Assembly: GCF_005239095.1 (NCBI RefSeq)
Contig: NZ_SZUA01000002.1
Coordinates: forward strand, 434,001 to 498,000
Length of the DNA stretch: 64,000 nt
Direction of reading: 5' to 3'
DNA from: Luteimonas gilva
GTDB taxonomy: Bacteria > Pseudomonadota > Gammaproteobacteria > Xanthomonadales > Xanthomonadaceae
The notes below the pieces were generated by a model that was not told where the DNA came from, searched no databases, and was given only the letters and a program-made list of their open reading frames with translations. The position numbers and the translations under genes were made by a program. Of this stretch, positions 18,465-26,158 are shown one piece after another. Position 1 is the first letter of the stretch, and the number at the start of each line of letters is the position of its first letter.

Positions 18465-18718
18465 ACGCTAAACCCGCGAATCTTGGCTGCATCGCTATTG
18501 CCCTGGCCTTATCCGCCTGCAACTCAGCGGAGCCAACGCGCTCCGTTGAGTGGTTCGTTGAGCATCGGCAGGAGCTGAAAGACACCCTCGCCGAATGCAA
18601 CGGAAATCCGGGCGAACTGGTGGCGACAACGAATTGCATCAATGCGAAGAAGGCCCAAGGAAAGATTACTTGGGGAGCCCAGGGTGGCGGCGTCAAAGCA
18701 GAGCCGATCAAGTTCTGA
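18461..18718 (+). CDS. EexN-type entry-exclusion lipoprotein
   Basis: An 85-residue lipoprotein: signal sequence with lipobox LALSAC near residue 20, then SVEWFVEHRQELKDTLAECN and a second Cys in TTNCINAKK, the pattern of EexN lipoproteins found in VirB-type conjugation clusters, usually next to virB5 and virB6. Such proteins block redundant mating at the cell surface. The GTG start overlaps the stop of the upstream gene. Its C-terminus TWGAQGGGVKAEPIKF nearly repeats the VirB5-like C-terminus, which is unusual. Whether it confers exclusion here is inference. Confidence 0.75.
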   Translation: MNAKPANLGCIAIALALSACNSAEPTRSVEWFVEHRQELKDTLAECNGNPGELVATTNCINAKKAQGKITWGAQGGGVKAEPIKF

Positions 18719-18734
18719 TTGAAGGAGAAAAGTC

Positions 18735-19835
18735 ATGAGTGACCCCGATGTCATGCTGTTCCGGTTCGTTGGTGAAACCGTTGAAAACGCCATCGCTGCG
18801 TTTGTAGAGCCGGCAGCGAACAACATCATCAGCACGGTCGGTGCAACGGCGCTGGTCGGCTCGACGTTGTACCTGGCTATTGCGGGTGCCCTCATCATCG
18901 CAGGCTACCTGTCGAACCCGTTCTGGGACGTAGTGAAATCCTGCGTCAAGATCGCCATCGTTGGTTCCATTGCCTTGAGCGCCGGCAATTACATGTCGTG
19001 GGTTGTCGGCGGCATCGACGGCATACAGACGGGGCTATCAGCCGCGCTCAATACGCTTGGCGGCCCATCACCGGATTCGATCTACGAAACGCTGGACAAG
19101 TCGCTTGGGCATGCTTTCAGCTTAGTCGGCGAGTGTTTTAAGCACTCGGACGAAGCTGGCTATGACGTCGGCACGGCGATCGGTTGGCTGTTATGCGGAA
19201 GCATGATTGGCCTCGGTGCATTGCTTTTCACCCTACTGGGTGGCGCCATCATCATCATGGCCAAGTTCTCGCTTGCGGCCCTGTTTGCGCTCGGGCCAGT
19301 TTTCATCATGTGCCTGATGTGGCCTGCAACTGCCCGGTTCTTCGACTCATGGTTCTCGCAGGCGATGAGCTACGTGTTCACCATCGTCATCGCCGCACTG
19401 TTCATGTCCTTCGCGCTGGCAGCGTTCGACAGGTTTGTCGATGGCGCTGACCTTTCCGGTGGCGGCGTCAATTCACCGGCATTTGCTGCGCTTCAAATAC
19501 TTGGCTGCACCGGGATCTTCACGTACCTGCTTCTGAAGAGCAGTGAACTCGCTTCCGGCCTCGCAGGCGGGGTGTCGATGGCGGCATTGACCATACGGCA
19601 GATGGTGTCGCCGGCGACCGCCACAGCACATGCCGTTTCGGGTGGCGCGGCCAGCATGGGGCGCATCGTAAATCCGACAAGCAACAGGCTTGACCCAAAA
19701 ACCGGGCTGCAAATGTCCTCTAGCCGTGCTGAGCATCTCTACATGGGCCGGACCATTCTCAATCCTGCTTATCGGAAGGCTGTAACCGATCACCGCACGG
19801 AGAACCGTGGAAGCAATACGGTCAAGGGCAGGTAG
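18735..19835 (+). CDS. virB6: VirB6/TrbL-family type IV secretion channel protein
   Basis: A 366-residue inner-membrane protein with about seven hydrophobic segments between residues 30 and 270, including LVGSTLYLAIAGALIIAGYL, IGLGALLFTLLGGAIIIMAKFSL with the conserved FALGPVFIMCLMWPATARFFDSW. That pattern is typical of VirB6/TrbL, the polytopic subunit at the inner-membrane pore of conjugation machines. The C-terminus is hydrophilic. GAAGGAGAAAAGTC precedes the ATG. It is the last of the short transfer block before mobC and the relaxase. Confidence 0.88.
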   Translation: MSDPDVMLFRFVGETVENAIAAFVEPAANNIISTVGATALVGSTLYLAIAGALIIAGYLSNPFWDVVKSCVKIAIVGSIALSAGNYMSWVVGGIDGIQTGLSAALNTLGGPSPDSIYETLDKSLGHAFSLVGECFKHSDEAGYDVGTAIGWLLCGSMIGLGALLFTLLGGAIIIMAKFSLAALFALGPVFIMCLMWPATARFFDSWFSQAMSYVFTIVIAALFMSFALAAFDRFVDGADLSGGGVNSPAFAALQILGCTGIFTYLLLKSSELASGLAGGVSMAALTIRQMVSPATATAHAVSGGAASMGRIVNPTSNRLDPKTGLQMSSSRAEHLYMGRTILNPAYRKAVTDHRTENRGSNTVKGR

Positions 19836-19845
19836 AGGGCTTGTA

Positions 19846-20409
19846 GTGAGCACCGAACTGCGGCAAATCAAGACTAGGGTGACGGCTGAGTTTCAAGCGC
19901 GCTGGAAAGCGAAATGCGCCAGCGCGCATCTGTCCGACAGCGACGCTTTGAGGCTTGCCATGTTGCAGTTCATTGGCGACTCCGCTGCGCCAGTTTCCTA
20001 TATGGCCATCGCCGAATGTCCTGACATGTCTAGACGCCGGCAGGAAATCAGGCTCGCTGATTCGGAGATAGAAGGGATCTCCGAGCTGGCACAAGCCTTC
20101 GGTGCTTCCCGCCCGAAGTACCTGGTGAACCTTGTTCGCGGCCACCTGCTACGGGAGCCGCAGTTAGGGATGACCGAACTCGCCGGGCTCGGTGAATCGA
20201 ACAAGCAGCTTGCCGCACTTGGTCGCCACTTCAACCAAATCGCCAAGAAGTTGAACTCAGACGAGAACGTTGAAGCCCATTCGATCGCTCAGGCGTTGAA
20301 CAGGCTGAAGGAAGAGATCGACGAACACCTGGCCTACGTCTACAGGGTCATGCGCTCAAACCTCGATAGGTGGAGCATCGTGGAGGCAACCAATGACGAT
20401 GATCGATGA
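19846..20409 (+). CDS. MobC-like relaxosome accessory protein
   Basis: A 187-residue protein. The first half resembles a ribbon-helix-helix DNA binder; the second has LVRGHLLREPQL and ESNKQLAALGRHFNQIAKKLNSD, the NQIA/GxNLNQIA-like signature of bacterial mobilisation proteins (MobC family) that help the relaxase open oriT. It overlaps the relaxase gene by 17 nt, strongly supporting a relaxosome role. The GTG at 19846 gives VSTELRQIKTRV; ATG at 19807 would overlap virB6 and adds an Arg-rich extension. Confidence 0.75.
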   Translation: MSTELRQIKTRVTAEFQARWKAKCASAHLSDSDALRLAMLQFIGDSAAPVSYMAIAECPDMSRRRQEIRLADSEIEGISELAQAFGASRPKYLVNLVRGHLLREPQLGMTELAGLGESNKQLAALGRHFNQIAKKLNSDENVEAHSIAQALNRLKEEIDEHLAYVYRVMRSNLDRWSIVEATNDDDR

Positions 20410-21379
20410 TGCCCTGAAAGAGTGGGACGAGAATTATCACTTCAAGCCGCTCCGTGGCCGCAAAGCGAAATTGACGATCACCGGCGTTCGGGTTCCAACG
20501 ACCACGTCGCAGCCGCGGCGCACAAGTGGTGTGGCTGGTGCGCGATCGCGGCTCAGTGGAATCGTTCGCAAGGTTCCCGAAGTCATGGTGAAGGTATCCG
20601 GTGGCGGCAAGGGTATGAGGGCCATCAAGGCGCACATGGACTACATATCGCGCAATGGCGACGTGGCCTTGGAAAATGAGAACGGCGAGGTCATCGCGGG
20701 CAAGGAGGCTGTGCGGGATTTGCGCGACGAGTGGAAAAACAGCCTCTACGGAATCCCCGAAGAAAGCGGCAAGAAGGAAGCCTTCAACATAGTGCTTTCG
20801 ATGCCGCCGGGTACCGATCGTAAGGCCGTGACCGACGCAGCCAGGGAATTCGCCAAAACCGAGTTTTCTGGCAATTTCCAGTACGTCTTCGCCACCCACG
20901 ACGACGAGAAGCATCCGCACGTCCATTTGTGCGTCAAGGCCCAGGGCATCGACGGTACCCGGCTCAATCCTCGCAAGGCCGACCTGCAACGGTGGCGCGA
21001 AGGCTTTGCCGAAGCCCTGCGAGAACATGGCATCGAAGCGAACGCAACGCCGCGGCTTGTACGGGGCGCACGCCGCCGGACTCGCCGGCAGGCGGCTTTG
21101 CATGTGGACGCCTCGCAGCGACGCTCACAGGGCGACGAACACACTCCTAAAGCATCCCAGAAGGTGGTCAAGGGCTACGAGTCACTGGCCAAGGCGCTCG
21201 CGCAGGGCGAACCGGACGATCGCTCGCTGGCGCTTGGCATCGTGAACACCGTGAAGGGCATGAAGGCCCAGCAAGGCACCGACATTCAGCCGACGAAGAA
21301 TGAGCCCCGCGAAGTCACCCGCGACGGCCAGGAAGCTCACCGCACTGTGCCCGACAAGAAGCAATCCCCCGAACGATAA
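20393..21379 (+). CDS. MOBP-type relaxase (VirD2/MobA-like)
   Basis: The 328-residue relaxase would nick oriT and lead the transferred strand. MRAIKAHMDYISRNG supplies the candidate catalytic Tyr84 (motif I), and FATHDDEKHPHVHLCVKAQG supplies the three-histidine metal motif (H174, H176, H178) of MOBP/VirD2 relaxases. The C-terminal third is hydrophilic, basic and without helicase or primase domains. It overlaps the mobC-like gene and precedes parA. The presence of its own relaxase means the element can be mobilised if a mating bridge is provided. Confidence 0.88.
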   Translation: MTMIDDALKEWDENYHFKPLRGRKAKLTITGVRVPTTTSQPRRTSGVAGARSRLSGIVRKVPEVMVKVSGGGKGMRAIKAHMDYISRNGDVALENENGEVIAGKEAVRDLRDEWKNSLYGIPEESGKKEAFNIVLSMPPGTDRKAVTDAAREFAKTEFSGNFQYVFATHDDEKHPHVHLCVKAQGIDGTRLNPRKADLQRWREGFAEALREHGIEANATPRLVRGARRRTRRQAALHVDASQRRSQGDEHTPKASQKVVKGYESLAKALAQGEPDDRSLALGIVNTVKGMKAQQGTDIQPTKNEPREVTRDGQEAHRTVPDKKQSPER

Positions 21380-21401
21380 CCCTTGCAAGGAGATTCCCCG
21401 C

Positions 21402-22217
21402 ATGAAATCCATCCTGATAACCAACCGCAAGGGCGGCGTCGGCAAGTCGGCAATCGCCAGCCAGTTCGCCCACTACCTTGCGGACAAGCTGCAACTTCGT
21501 GTGCTTTTCATTGACCTGGACAGTCAGCGGAACAGTACCAAGGCGCTCACGACCAAGCAGGCTGCAATGCTTTCGACAACCAATGCCGCAGAGGTGTTCA
21601 CGAACAGGAATGCAACCGTTGAAGCGGGTCGTTTCGTTGTCATGCCAGGCAGCGATGAGCTTGACTTGCTGGACATGGAGAAGGAGCGTCGCAACGAGTT
21701 GGCCGGCAACTTCAAATCCTTCATTTCCAGAATCGGCGGGCAGTTCGATGTTTGTGTGATCGACACCGCACCCACGCACGACATTCGCATGAAGTCGGCC
21801 ATCATCAGCGCGGATTTCCTCGTTGCACCGACGCAGCTTGCACAGGAGGCCATCGACGGAATTCGCTTTCTGGTGCAGAGCGTGACCCTCGCTAAAGGCT
21901 CCTTGAATCCGAACCTGACCTTCATCGGGATTCTGCCGAACCAGGTCATGGATACCCCGTTCCACAAAGAGAATCTGGCGATCATCGTCCAGCACTTCGC
22001 CAGGCTACTCATTGCCTTACCTTCTGGCGGCTTTGCGCTGATTCGCCGCACTACGGCTATCGAGGAATCCCAGGCCGAGGGCGTGCCGATCTGGAAGCAC
22101 GGCAAAACCAGCGCCCGCGATGCGTGGCGCAAGATTGAACCCAGTTTTGCCCATATCGCCGCAACGATGGGTGTCCTCGACAGCCAGACGCAAGGAGTAA
22201 ATCAGCATGGCAATTGA
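21402..22217 (+). CDS. parA: ParA-family partition ATPase
   Basis: A 271-residue Walker ATPase with the deviant P-loop RKGGVGKS (residues 9-16), Walker A' FIDLDSQRNST and Walker B VCVIDTAPT, as in type Ia/Ib ParA proteins without a long N-terminal DNA-binding region. GCAAGGAGATT precedes the ATG. It overlaps parB by 11 nt, so both are co-translated. A partition pair on an integrated element implies that the excised circle persists or replicates for some time, as shown for some integrative elements. Confidence 0.92.
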   Translation: MKSILITNRKGGVGKSAIASQFAHYLADKLQLRVLFIDLDSQRNSTKALTTKQAAMLSTTNAAEVFTNRNATVEAGRFVVMPGSDELDLLDMEKERRNELAGNFKSFISRIGGQFDVCVIDTAPTHDIRMKSAIISADFLVAPTQLAQEAIDGIRFLVQSVTLAKGSLNPNLTFIGILPNQVMDTPFHKENLAIIVQHFARLLIALPSGGFALIRRTTAIEESQAEGVPIWKHGKTSARDAWRKIEPSFAHIAATMGVLDSQTQGVNQHGN

Positions 22218-23217
22218 CCTGACCGCTTTGGACTTCGCACAGAGCGCGCTTTCCGAGGCGGGCAAGCCGGCTGCAAAGCCGGATGGCAAGGCGGTTGAAT
22301 TCAACATTGCCGACATACGCGAAGACCCCGGCCAGCCGCGCAGGGAATTCGACCAGGCTGCACTTGAAGAACTGGCCGCAGACATTCGCCAGCGCGGCGT
22401 TTCGACCCCGATTTCTCTCCGGTCAGACCCGGAGGCCGCAGGTCGCTACATCATCAACCACGGCCACCGTCGCTATCGTGCGTCGATTCTCGTCGGCAAG
22501 ACCACCATCCCTGCGCACATCGCCGAGGCACATGACCCCTACGGCCAGATGACCGAGAACATGCAGCGCGAGGATATGAAGCCGCATGAAATCGCGGAAT
22601 TCATCAAAAAGCGTCGCGCGCTGGGCGAGAGCAATTCGTTCATCGCCAAGAGCCTGGGAAAGCCACCGCGTTACATCACGGAGCATTTGGCGCTGGTGGA
22701 CATGCCCGAACCACTGGCCGCGGCCTATGCAGCCGGCAAGTCAACGTCACCCACGACCCACTACTACTTGCGGAACCTCTACGAGAAGCACCCCGACCAG
22801 GTGGCGACCTGGGTGAGCGATCAGTTGGAGATTACCCGCAAGTCGGTTGACGACCTGGCCAATGAACTCGGCGGCAAGAGCGACAAGGCGAAGCCCGAAG
22901 CGACAGCACCCAAAACATCGGATTTTGTACGTACAAAATCCAAGCCGGACCGGGTGGCAAGGACGGAAGAAAGCTCGCCTGTAGCCAAGGTCAATTTTCG
23001 CCCTCTGCTGCTGGTCGAGATTGATGGTCGGCCTGCATCCGTCCAGTTGAAGCAGTTGCCTTCCCGGCGCGGCTTGTTGCGCATCCGGTACGAGAACGAC
23101 GCCGCCGAGGCCGAAGTTGAAGCCAGCCGCTGCACGATCCTGTCACTAGAAGACGGCGGGAAAGCGATCGTTCCCTTGGTCGGGGCAGATGCCGAGCCGG
23201 CCAGGGCTACCGGATGA
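22207..23217 (+). CDS. parB: ParB-family DNA-binding partition protein
   Basis: A 336-residue ParB-like protein. The N-terminal ParB/Srx domain has DPGQPRREFD, the NTP-binding-type GHRRYRAS and ENMQRED, followed by the helix-turn-helix SNSFIAKSLGKPPRYITEHLALV (read IAKSLGKPPRYITEHLAL). The C-terminus (about residues 260-336) looks like the compact dimerisation domain of KorB/ParB relatives. The linker-coding region contains a perfect 22-bp palindrome at 22920-22941 whose half-site matches the iterons downstream. It may both segregate and regulate. Confidence 0.9.
   Translation: MAIDLTALDFAQSALSEAGKPAAKPDGKAVEFNIADIREDPGQPRREFDQAALEELAADIRQRGVSTPISLRSDPEAAGRYIINHGHRRYRASILVGKTTIPAHIAEAHDPYGQMTENMQREDMKPHEIAEFIKKRRALGESNSFIAKSLGKPPRYITEHLALVDMPEPLAAAYAAGKSTSPTTHYYLRNLYEKHPDQVATWVSDQLEITRKSVDDLANELGGKSDKAKPEATAPKTSDFVRTKSKPDRVARTEESSPVAKVNFRPLLLVEIDGRPASVQLKQLPSRRGLLRIRYENDAAEAEVEASRCTILSLEDGGKAIVPLVGADAEPARATG
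22920..22941. promoter_or_regulatory. Perfect 22-bp palindrome inside parB
   Basis: Arms GGATTTTGTAC and GTACAAAATCC meet with no spacer. The half ACGTACAAAATCC differs by one base from the iteron core ACGTACAAATTCC at 23553 onwards, so the same protein may bind both. Confidence 0.7.
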
Positions 23218-23232
23218 CGGTTGTTCTGGCGC

Positions 23233-23278
23233 TGCTGGGTTGGGATGGCCGCGCAGGGTGAACCATCCCAACCCAGCA
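23233..23278 (+). terminator. Strong hairpin after parB
   Basis: Perfect 16-bp arms TGCTGGGTTGGGATGG and CCATCCCAACCCAGCA with a 14-nt loop, 15 nt after the parB stop. There is no T-run, so it may be an attenuator, an RNA-stabilising hairpin or a protein site rather than an intrinsic terminator. Confidence 0.6.
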
Positions 23279-23300
23279 ACCCCAAACAGGAGTGCCCATC

Positions 23301-23543
23301 ATGAAGACCCTAGCCGCCTGGCTCTACGAATCCTTCCCCGTCTTTCAGGAATGGTTTCCGATTCCCGCCTTGTTCCTTCTCGCCCTTTACGCGCTGGTTG
23401 CACTCATCGGACTCGCTATCGCTGCATGGCTGTTCTGGAAGTGGTTCAACAGCGGCCTCGATGGGATTCCCGATCCGGTACACCCGGTCATTCAGCGCGT
23501 CGTGGTTGTCCATGAGCATCGGCACAGCCGCATCGACGAGTAA
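23301..23543 (+). CDS. Small single-pass/hairpin membrane protein
   Basis: An 80-residue protein with one long hydrophobic stretch at residues about 22-50 (ALFLLALYALVALIGLAIAA) after an aromatic N-terminus, and a basic His-rich tail HEHRHSRIDE. AACAGGAGT precedes the ATG. No family recognised. It sits between parB and the iteron array. Confidence 0.65.
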   Translation: MKTLAAWLYESFPVFQEWFPIPALFLLALYALVALIGLAIAAWLFWKWFNSGLDGIPDPVHPVIQRVVVVHEHRHSRIDE

Positions 23544-23552
23544 GGCCGGAAC

Positions 23553-23647
23553 GATCACGTACAAATTCCGGGTCGCCGGCCCAGAGCGATCACGTACAGA
23601 TTCCGGGTTGCTGGGCCCAGAGCATCACGTACAGATTCCGGGTTGCC
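23553..23647. repeat. Three 35-bp iterons
   Basis: Three direct repeats start at 23553, 23588 and 23623 with a 35-bp period. Each contains ATCACGTACARATTCCGGG, then GCCCAGAGC links repeat 1 to 2 and 2 to 3; the third breaks off after GGGTTGCC. Iterons next to par genes usually mark a replication origin or a partition centromere. Confidence 0.85.
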
Positions 23648-23650
23648 AGA

Positions 23651-23666
23651 TTTCTACATGTAGAAA
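23651..23666. promoter_or_regulatory. 16-bp perfect palindrome after the iterons
   Basis: TTTCTACATGTAGAAA is a perfect dyad directly behind the third iteron. It may be part of the same origin/partition locus or an operator for the downstream gene at 23742. Confidence 0.6.
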
Positions 23667-23741
23667 GGCAGTTGAGGACTAAGGCAGGATAGGCCGAAGG
23701 CCGCAAAGTGGTACCACTTGCACGTTCACGTGGAGAGCCGA

Positions 23742-24011
23742 ATGACGTACACCTATGAGCAGGTGTTGGCCTACGAAGTGGCTAGCGAACTTGCCAATAC
23801 CCACATCGCGGATTATTCGGCGGCGATTGGCGAGGAGGAGGAGAAGGCCTGTCCTGACCAGGCACGAATCGACCAGCTTCGGGGAGCATCCCTAGCCATT
23901 GCATTAGAACGCCGCAGCCTTTCCATGACGGACGACGTGGCTGTTGCTCGGTTCGTAGCCAAGTACCGGCGTGAACCGTCTCCTCGGGCCGCAGAGGATG
24001 CGCAGAACTGA
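23742..24011 (+). CDS. Hypothetical small acidic protein
   Basis: An 89-residue protein beginning MTYTYEQVLAYEVASELAN; predicted mostly helical and acidic (GEEEEKACPDQ). GGAGAG lies 4 nt before the ATG. The frame is open to 23718, but the later ATG fits the ribosome-binding site. No family recognised and no clear role. Confidence 0.55.
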   Translation: MTYTYEQVLAYEVASELANTHIADYSAAIGEEEEKACPDQARIDQLRGASLAIALERRSLSMTDDVAVARFVAKYRREPSPRAAEDAQN

Positions 24012-24047
24012 CCGTTAGCTAGCACTGGCTAGAACAGGATTCGGAAC

Positions 24048-24380
24048 ATGGGCTACCCGATATCGATTTTCGATACCTTGGGCGAAACGTATGATTTCCT
24101 TCGTGAGCCGACAAACATACAGGCGAGTCGCCAAGATGCGGCTGATGCGCTAGCTGCCGATATCGGCCGACTGGGTAGCGCCTTAGAGGGAATTGTCAGA
24201 ACGGCACGCACTTATCATCGGCTTGCCCAAGATGAAGGTATCTGGGATGAGCCAGGTGTTGCGTCGAAGTACGCCGATGCGGTTGGCCTTAGGTCAGGCT
24301 CTTACGACGCATGCCTGACACAAGCCTTTGTCTTGTTCGAAATGGCCGTGGCGGAAATTCGAGCAGGAGAAGACTGCTGA
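24048..24380 (+). CDS. Hypothetical protein
   Basis: A 110-residue helical protein starting MGYPISIFDTLGETYDFL. It contains no Cys motif, signal or membrane segment. ACAGGATT lies ahead of the ATG. Its place behind the iteron locus on the same strand as everything else in the element is the only support beyond its open frame and protein-like composition. Confidence 0.5.
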   Translation: MGYPISIFDTLGETYDFLREPTNIQASRQDAADALAADIGRLGSALEGIVRTARTYHRLAQDEGIWDEPGVASKYADAVGLRSGSYDACLTQAFVLFEMAVAEIRAGEDC

Positions 24381-24732
24381 GAGGTGCTGCGGACCCCGGT
24401 CGTGGGGTTCGACATGGCATGTCGACTTTGACATTCCGTCATGGTGGGGCGAACCCAAGTGCCCGATCATTGCCGTCTTGTGCTGCGACGCCTCGATTTT
24501 GTGCGCGAGGGGTATGGTCATTCATTACCCTACCAGTAGGGTAATATCCTCCCCTAGGTGGGGCTATCAAGCGGCCACCGAAGGAACGTTGACCGTACAG
24601 CGCAACTCGGAACAACCGCGAATACCGTTAGGTCGGGTGGGTGTCTGAGTTTCCCTACCGGGGGCCGGTCAATCCATTGAAGTGGGGATATGGCGACCGT
24701 ACCTTTGCTTCGAATCGACGGAGGCTATCGCC
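24381..24732. other. Non-coding stretch with operator-like dyads
   Basis: I see no gene I would defend. Two dyads (24524-24545 and 24551-24563) sit about 170-200 nt before the winged-helix gene at 24733, and GGAGG at 24719-24723 is its ribosome-binding site. Confidence 0.5.
24524..24563. promoter_or_regulatory. Tandem dyads ahead of winged-helix gene
   Basis: ATTACCCTAC / GTAGGGTAAT form a perfect 10-bp dyad with a 2-nt centre, followed by CCCCTAGGTGGGG. A closely similar CCCCAGGTGGGG occurs on the other side of the gene at 25295-25306. TAATAT within the first dyad could be a -10 box. Confidence 0.55.
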
Positions 24733-25230
24733 ATGTCTGCCAAAAAAACCGAAGCTGAAATCATCGACTTCCCGAAGGCGAAGGCCGAAAAGACGATTTC
24801 ATCCACCGAACGGATCTGGGGTAAGGCTGTCTGTAGCCACGGCTACGCGGGCATCCCGTCCATTCTGATCAAGGGCCAACGTCGCCTGGGATTGAGCCCC
24901 ATGCAGTTGAACATCTGCATCCAGTTGTTGGATTACTGGTTCGATCCTGCACGCAAGCCCTTTCCTAGCAAGAAGGACCTGGCACAGCGTATCGGCTGCA
25001 CTGAAAAGACCGTCCAGAACAACGTCCGCGAGATGGAAAAGGCGGGCTTGATCAAGCGGCAGCTGCGCAAGACTGCCGCTGGCGACTGGAACAGCAACAT
25101 CTACCATCTAGACGGATTGGTCGAGAAGGTACAGGCGCTTGAGCCGGAGTTCGCAACAGAAAGGAAGGAGCGGGCGGAACGGAAGACTCAGCTGGTGAAG
25201 CCAGGCGGCTTGAAGGCGAAGTCCAAATAA
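24733..25230 (+). CDS. Winged-helix DNA-binding protein
   Basis: A 165-residue protein. The centre reads RRLGLSPMQLNICIQLLDYWFDP, then FPSKKDLAQRIGCTEKTVQNNVREMEKAGLIKRQ, a clear winged helix of the replication-initiator/DnaD-N type, with the wing TAAGDWNSNIYHLDGL following. N- and C-termini are charged and flexible. It could be a replication or regulatory protein; operator-like dyads flank it on both sides. Start chosen at MSAKKTEAE because GGAGG lies 9 nt upstream. Confidence 0.7.
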   Translation: MSAKKTEAEIIDFPKAKAEKTISSTERIWGKAVCSHGYAGIPSILIKGQRRLGLSPMQLNICIQLLDYWFDPARKPFPSKKDLAQRIGCTEKTVQNNVREMEKAGLIKRQLRKTAAGDWNSNIYHLDGLVEKVQALEPEFATERKERAERKTQLVKPGGLKAKSK

Positions 25231-25236
25231 AAATTT

Positions 25237-25306
25237 ACCCCGGCCGCGTACCCTTTCGGGCAGAGACGGTACCGGGGTTTACGGGCGCAACTTACCCCAG
25301 GTGGGG
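25237..25306 (+). promoter_or_regulatory. Hairpins after the winged-helix gene
   Basis: ACCCCGG and CCGGGGT pair around an inner GTACC/GGTAC pair (25237-25278), a possible terminator stem without T-run. CCCCAGGTGGGG follows at 25295-25306, echoing the dyad upstream of the gene. Confidence 0.5.
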
Positions 25307-25346
25307 AAATTTTGCAAGACCAGGCTGAGGGTCGGTTCAGGAAGGC

Positions 25347-26012
25347 ATGACGCACGAGAATTTCGAAGAGGCACTCTCCCTAGAGCGATTTGGCCGCTAT
25401 CTGGCTTGGGCGGCGGGGGAGCGTGGCCGGGCGATCGAACTTTACAGCCTGAATACCTGCCTTTCCGAGAGCCTGTACACCCCTCTGCAAACGCTTGAGG
25501 TGGCGCTCAGGAACCGCATCCATACCGTGCTGGCTGACGCTAAGGGCGAGGAGTGGTTCAAGGACGAAACCATCATCCTTGGCCCCTACCAGCCGGGGCA
25601 AGTTGCCGACGCCGTTGCCGAACTCGAAGGGGCAAAAAAGCCTGTCACGGCTGGGAGGGTGGTCGCCGCCCTTACCTTCAGTTTCTGGACGACGATGTTC
25701 AACAAGGACTATGAGGTGCTGTGGCAGCAGACACTGCATCTGATAGCTGATCCAAGCGCGCCAAAAGGGCTGAAGCGGAAGAGCTTCTCCGGGGCGCTGA
25801 CTCCCATCCGAATACTGCGCAACCGTATCGCCCATCACGAGCCCATTCTTGGTTGGAACCTTCCCAAGCATCACGCTCAAATCATTGAGCTGATAGCGTG
25901 GCTTTCACCGCCAGCGGCCCACTGGTGCCGGGAGAATGATCGCTTTCCGCAGGTCTACCCGACCGAGGGGATAACCCTAGCGCAAGCCGTGGTGAGTGAA
26001 TCTGACGGCTAA
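25347..26012 (+). CDS. Abi-family (HEPN) protein
   Basis: A 221-residue protein of the Abi (abortive-infection, AbiD/F-like) type. RNRIAHHEPI (R158-H163) is the Rx4H motif of HEPN ribonucleases, and EVALRNRIHTVLAD near residue 52 is a second family landmark. Related proteins stop phage growth by cleaving RNA and killing or arresting the cell. It is placed 0.5 kb upstream of the Argonaute pair, on the same strand, in what looks like a defence cargo end. A role against phage is from the family, not shown here. Confidence 0.75.
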   Translation: MTHENFEEALSLERFGRYLAWAAGERGRAIELYSLNTCLSESLYTPLQTLEVALRNRIHTVLADAKGEEWFKDETIILGPYQPGQVADAVAELEGAKKPVTAGRVVAALTFSFWTTMFNKDYEVLWQQTLHLIADPSAPKGLKRKSFSGALTPIRILRNRIAHHEPILGWNLPKHHAQIIELIAWLSPPAAHWCRENDRFPQVYPTEGITLAQAVVSESDG

Positions 26013-26105
26013 AGGGGCACTTCAGGGCGGCGATTCAACCCCGGCACGCCTAAGTTGGCCCGGCGCACTGCCTACCGTGACGAGACCGGGCGCCATCGAT
26101 GGAGT

Positions 26106-26134
26106 GTGCACCACTTTGGTGTAAAGTGGTGCAC
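26106..26134. promoter_or_regulatory. Operator-like perfect dyad before RHH gene
   Basis: 12-bp perfect arms GTGCACCACTTT and AAAGTGGTGCAC with a 5-nt centre, 24 nt before the RHH start codon. Ribbon-helix-helix proteins commonly bind such repeats and control their own transcription, so this is a good candidate autoregulatory site for the RHH-Argonaute-nuclease transcript. Confidence 0.75.
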
Positions 26135-26158
26135 TATCTGGTTCGAAGTGTTTAGGTC

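Noticed and set aside
23553-23647. Possible CRISPR array
   Set aside because: Only three repeats in strict 35-bp tandem with no variable spacers and no cas genes; they are iterons.
24328-24648. 106-codon frame after the hypothetical gene at 24048
   Set aside because: It starts inside that gene in another frame, is Cys/Trp-rich without motifs and runs across dyads.
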